Shown: one piece after another, positions 4,694 to 5,585 of the stretch
Position numbering within the stretch: position 1 is the first letter of the stretch
Layout of the letters: each line of letters starts with the position of its first letter
NCBI GenBank assembly: GCA_028874675.1
Contig: JAPPJA010000390.1
Coordinates: forward strand, 1-5,585
Direction: 5' to 3'
DNA from: Chloroflexota bacterium
GTDB taxonomy: Bacteria > Chloroflexota > Dehalococcoidia > Lucifugimonadales > UBA3495
Length of the DNA: 5,585 nt
Notes under the pieces: generated by a model
Told to the model about the DNA's origin: nothing
Seen by the model: the letters and a program-made list of their open reading frames with translations, nothing else
Database searches by the model: none
Program-made: the position numbers and the translations under genes

Positions 4694-5585
4694 CTAGGGA
4701 GCATAAACGTTCTGGTGCAGGTTGGAGGCGTCCGGCGGGAGCGCGGCTTCGGCGGCGTCGGTAGCTTCATTGACGGCGCGGCGAGCCTGGGCCCGGATTT
4801 CCTCCTGCTGCTCCTCGGTCAGGTAGCCCTGTTCCAGCATAAAACTGCTGAAGGCGGTAACGGGGTCCTTCTCCCGAACGGCGTCAATTTCCTCTTTGGG
4901 CCGGTAGCGGGAATCGTCGTCGTCGGTGGTGTGGGGCATCAGGCGTTCCAGCTTCATTTCCAGCATAACCGGGCCCTCGCGGCGGGCGTGATTTATCGCT
5001 TCCCGGCAGGCTTCATAGGAGGCCAGCAGGTCGAGGCCGTCCACGATGAGGCCCGGGAAGCCGTAACCTTCAGCCCGGTTGGCGACGTCGCCAATGGCCA
5101 TCTGCATCCGCTGGGGGACGGAGATGGCATAGGCGTTGTTTTCGCAGACAAATACCACGGGCAGCTTGTGAACGCCGGCGAAGTTCATCGCCTCGTGGGT
5201 TTCGCCCTGGCTGGAGGCGCCGTCGCCGAAATAAACGAAGATCACCTTGTCGTCGCCCAACATCTGGCAGGCCAGGGCATAGCCCACGGCCTGGGTCAGC
5301 TGGGCGGCCACCACGTTGGAGGTCTGGATGACGTTGTGCTCCAGGTCAGCGCCCTGAAGGGGGAACTGGCGGGCGTTGCTGTAGGGGTCCCCCTCCTTGC
5401 CCATGAAAGAGAGCATTACCTGGGTGGGGGTGAGTCCCACACCCATCTTGATGGACAGGTCGCGGTAGTAGGGGAAAAAGAAACAGTTGCCGTCCTTTTC
5501 GGCGGCCAGCAGGCTGCCCAGCTGGGCGGCTTCGTGGCCCTGGCCCGAGGCGGCGATGGGCACCTTGCCCTGCCGGTTCATCATC
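4694..5585 (-). CDS. bkdAA: 2-oxo-acid dehydrogenase E1 component, alpha subunit, 5' end beyond the window
   Basis: This subunit binds the diphosphate of thiamine diphosphate through Mg2+ and, with E1-beta, forms the decarboxylase. Of the protein 296 residues are visible. Seen: GQGHEAAQLG (14-23), the FPYYRD motif (37-42), and the thiamine-diphosphate motif running from GDGASSQGETHEAMNF (120-135) to CENN (147-150). NAYAISVPQ follows, then the loop PHTTDDDDSRYR (217-228). That PH[ST][ST]DDD loop and the CENNAYAISVP segment resemble branched-chain E1-alpha such as Bacillus subtilis BkdAA (about 330 residues), whereas pyruvate dehydrogenase usually has a GHSMSD-type loop. About 35 N-terminal residues are missing. 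The two ATG codons near the edge (5584, 5581) correspond to an internal position in the family (before RxGKxP), so the real start and any operon promoter lie outside. It is the first visible gene of the cluster. Confidence 0.93.
   Translation of the reverse strand, partial: MMNRQGKVPIAASGQGHEAAQLGSLLAAEKDGNCFFFPYYRDLSIKMGVGLTPTQVMLSFMGKEGDPYSNARQFPLQGADLEHNVIQTSNVVAAQLTQAVGYALACQMLGDDKVIFVYFGDGASSQGETHEAMNFAGVHKLPVVFVCENNAYAISVPQRMQMAIGDVANRAEGYGFPGLIVDGLDLLASYEACREAINHARREGPVMLEMKLERLMPHTTDDDDSRYRPKEEIDAVREKDPVTAFSSFMLEQGYLTEEQQEEIRAQARRAVNEATDAAEAALPPDASNLHQNVYAP

Overview
The window is a GC-rich (roughly 60% by eye) bacterial chromosome segment. It holds four tightly packed minus-strand genes of lipoate-dependent 2-oxo-acid metabolism, converging on the 3' part of one plus-strand amidohydrolase gene. 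A branched-chain type E1-alpha/E1-beta/E2 set, a lone lipB, a hydantoinase-family amidohydrolase and several short hairpin repeats in the gaps together suggest an environmental bacterium. Chloroflexota (Dehalococcoidia/SAR202-like) is my best guess, inferred from the general look of the proteins and repeats. No marker gene in the window proves it.

Layout. Bases 1-873 (+) encode the C-terminal 290 residues of a dihydropyrimidinase/hydantoinase-family metallohydrolase, closed by a clear intrinsic terminator at 901-930. Bases 874-1289 are a convergent intergenic region without a credible gene. It contains a roughly 150-bp imperfect palindrome (1040-1189) made of two inverted, diverged copies of one element, with a strong nested hairpin and a partial related fragment to its left. 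Bases 1290-2039 (-) are lipB (octanoyltransferase). A 90-nt gap with another hairpin repeat (2069-2093) separates it from the E2 gene (2130-3551, -). E2 starts with a forced TTG codon. A 103-nt gap with degenerate TTCGT repeats and a small palindrome lies between E2 and E1-beta (3655-4641, -). E1-alpha (4694 to the window edge, -) lacks only its N-terminus.

How the genes work together. E1-alpha and E1-beta form the thiamine-diphosphate decarboxylase, which passes an acyl group to the lipoyl-lysine (K43) of E2; E2 transfers it to CoA. LipB attaches the octanoyl precursor of lipoate to that type of lysine, so its place directly after E2 makes biological sense. The lipoamide dehydrogenase (E3) and lipoyl synthase (LipA) needed to complete the cycle are not in the window. 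E1-alpha carries a branched-chain type His-Thr-Thr-Asp-Asp-Asp-Asp-Ser loop rather than the usual pyruvate dehydrogenase type, so branched-chain 2-oxo-acids are the most likely substrates.

I see no novel defence system, mobile-element gene, CRISPR array or RNA gene. The coding content is conventional. The points worth a second look are the intergenic repeat structures, the TTG start of E2, the unusual E2 linker and the altered active-site motifs of the amidohydrolase.
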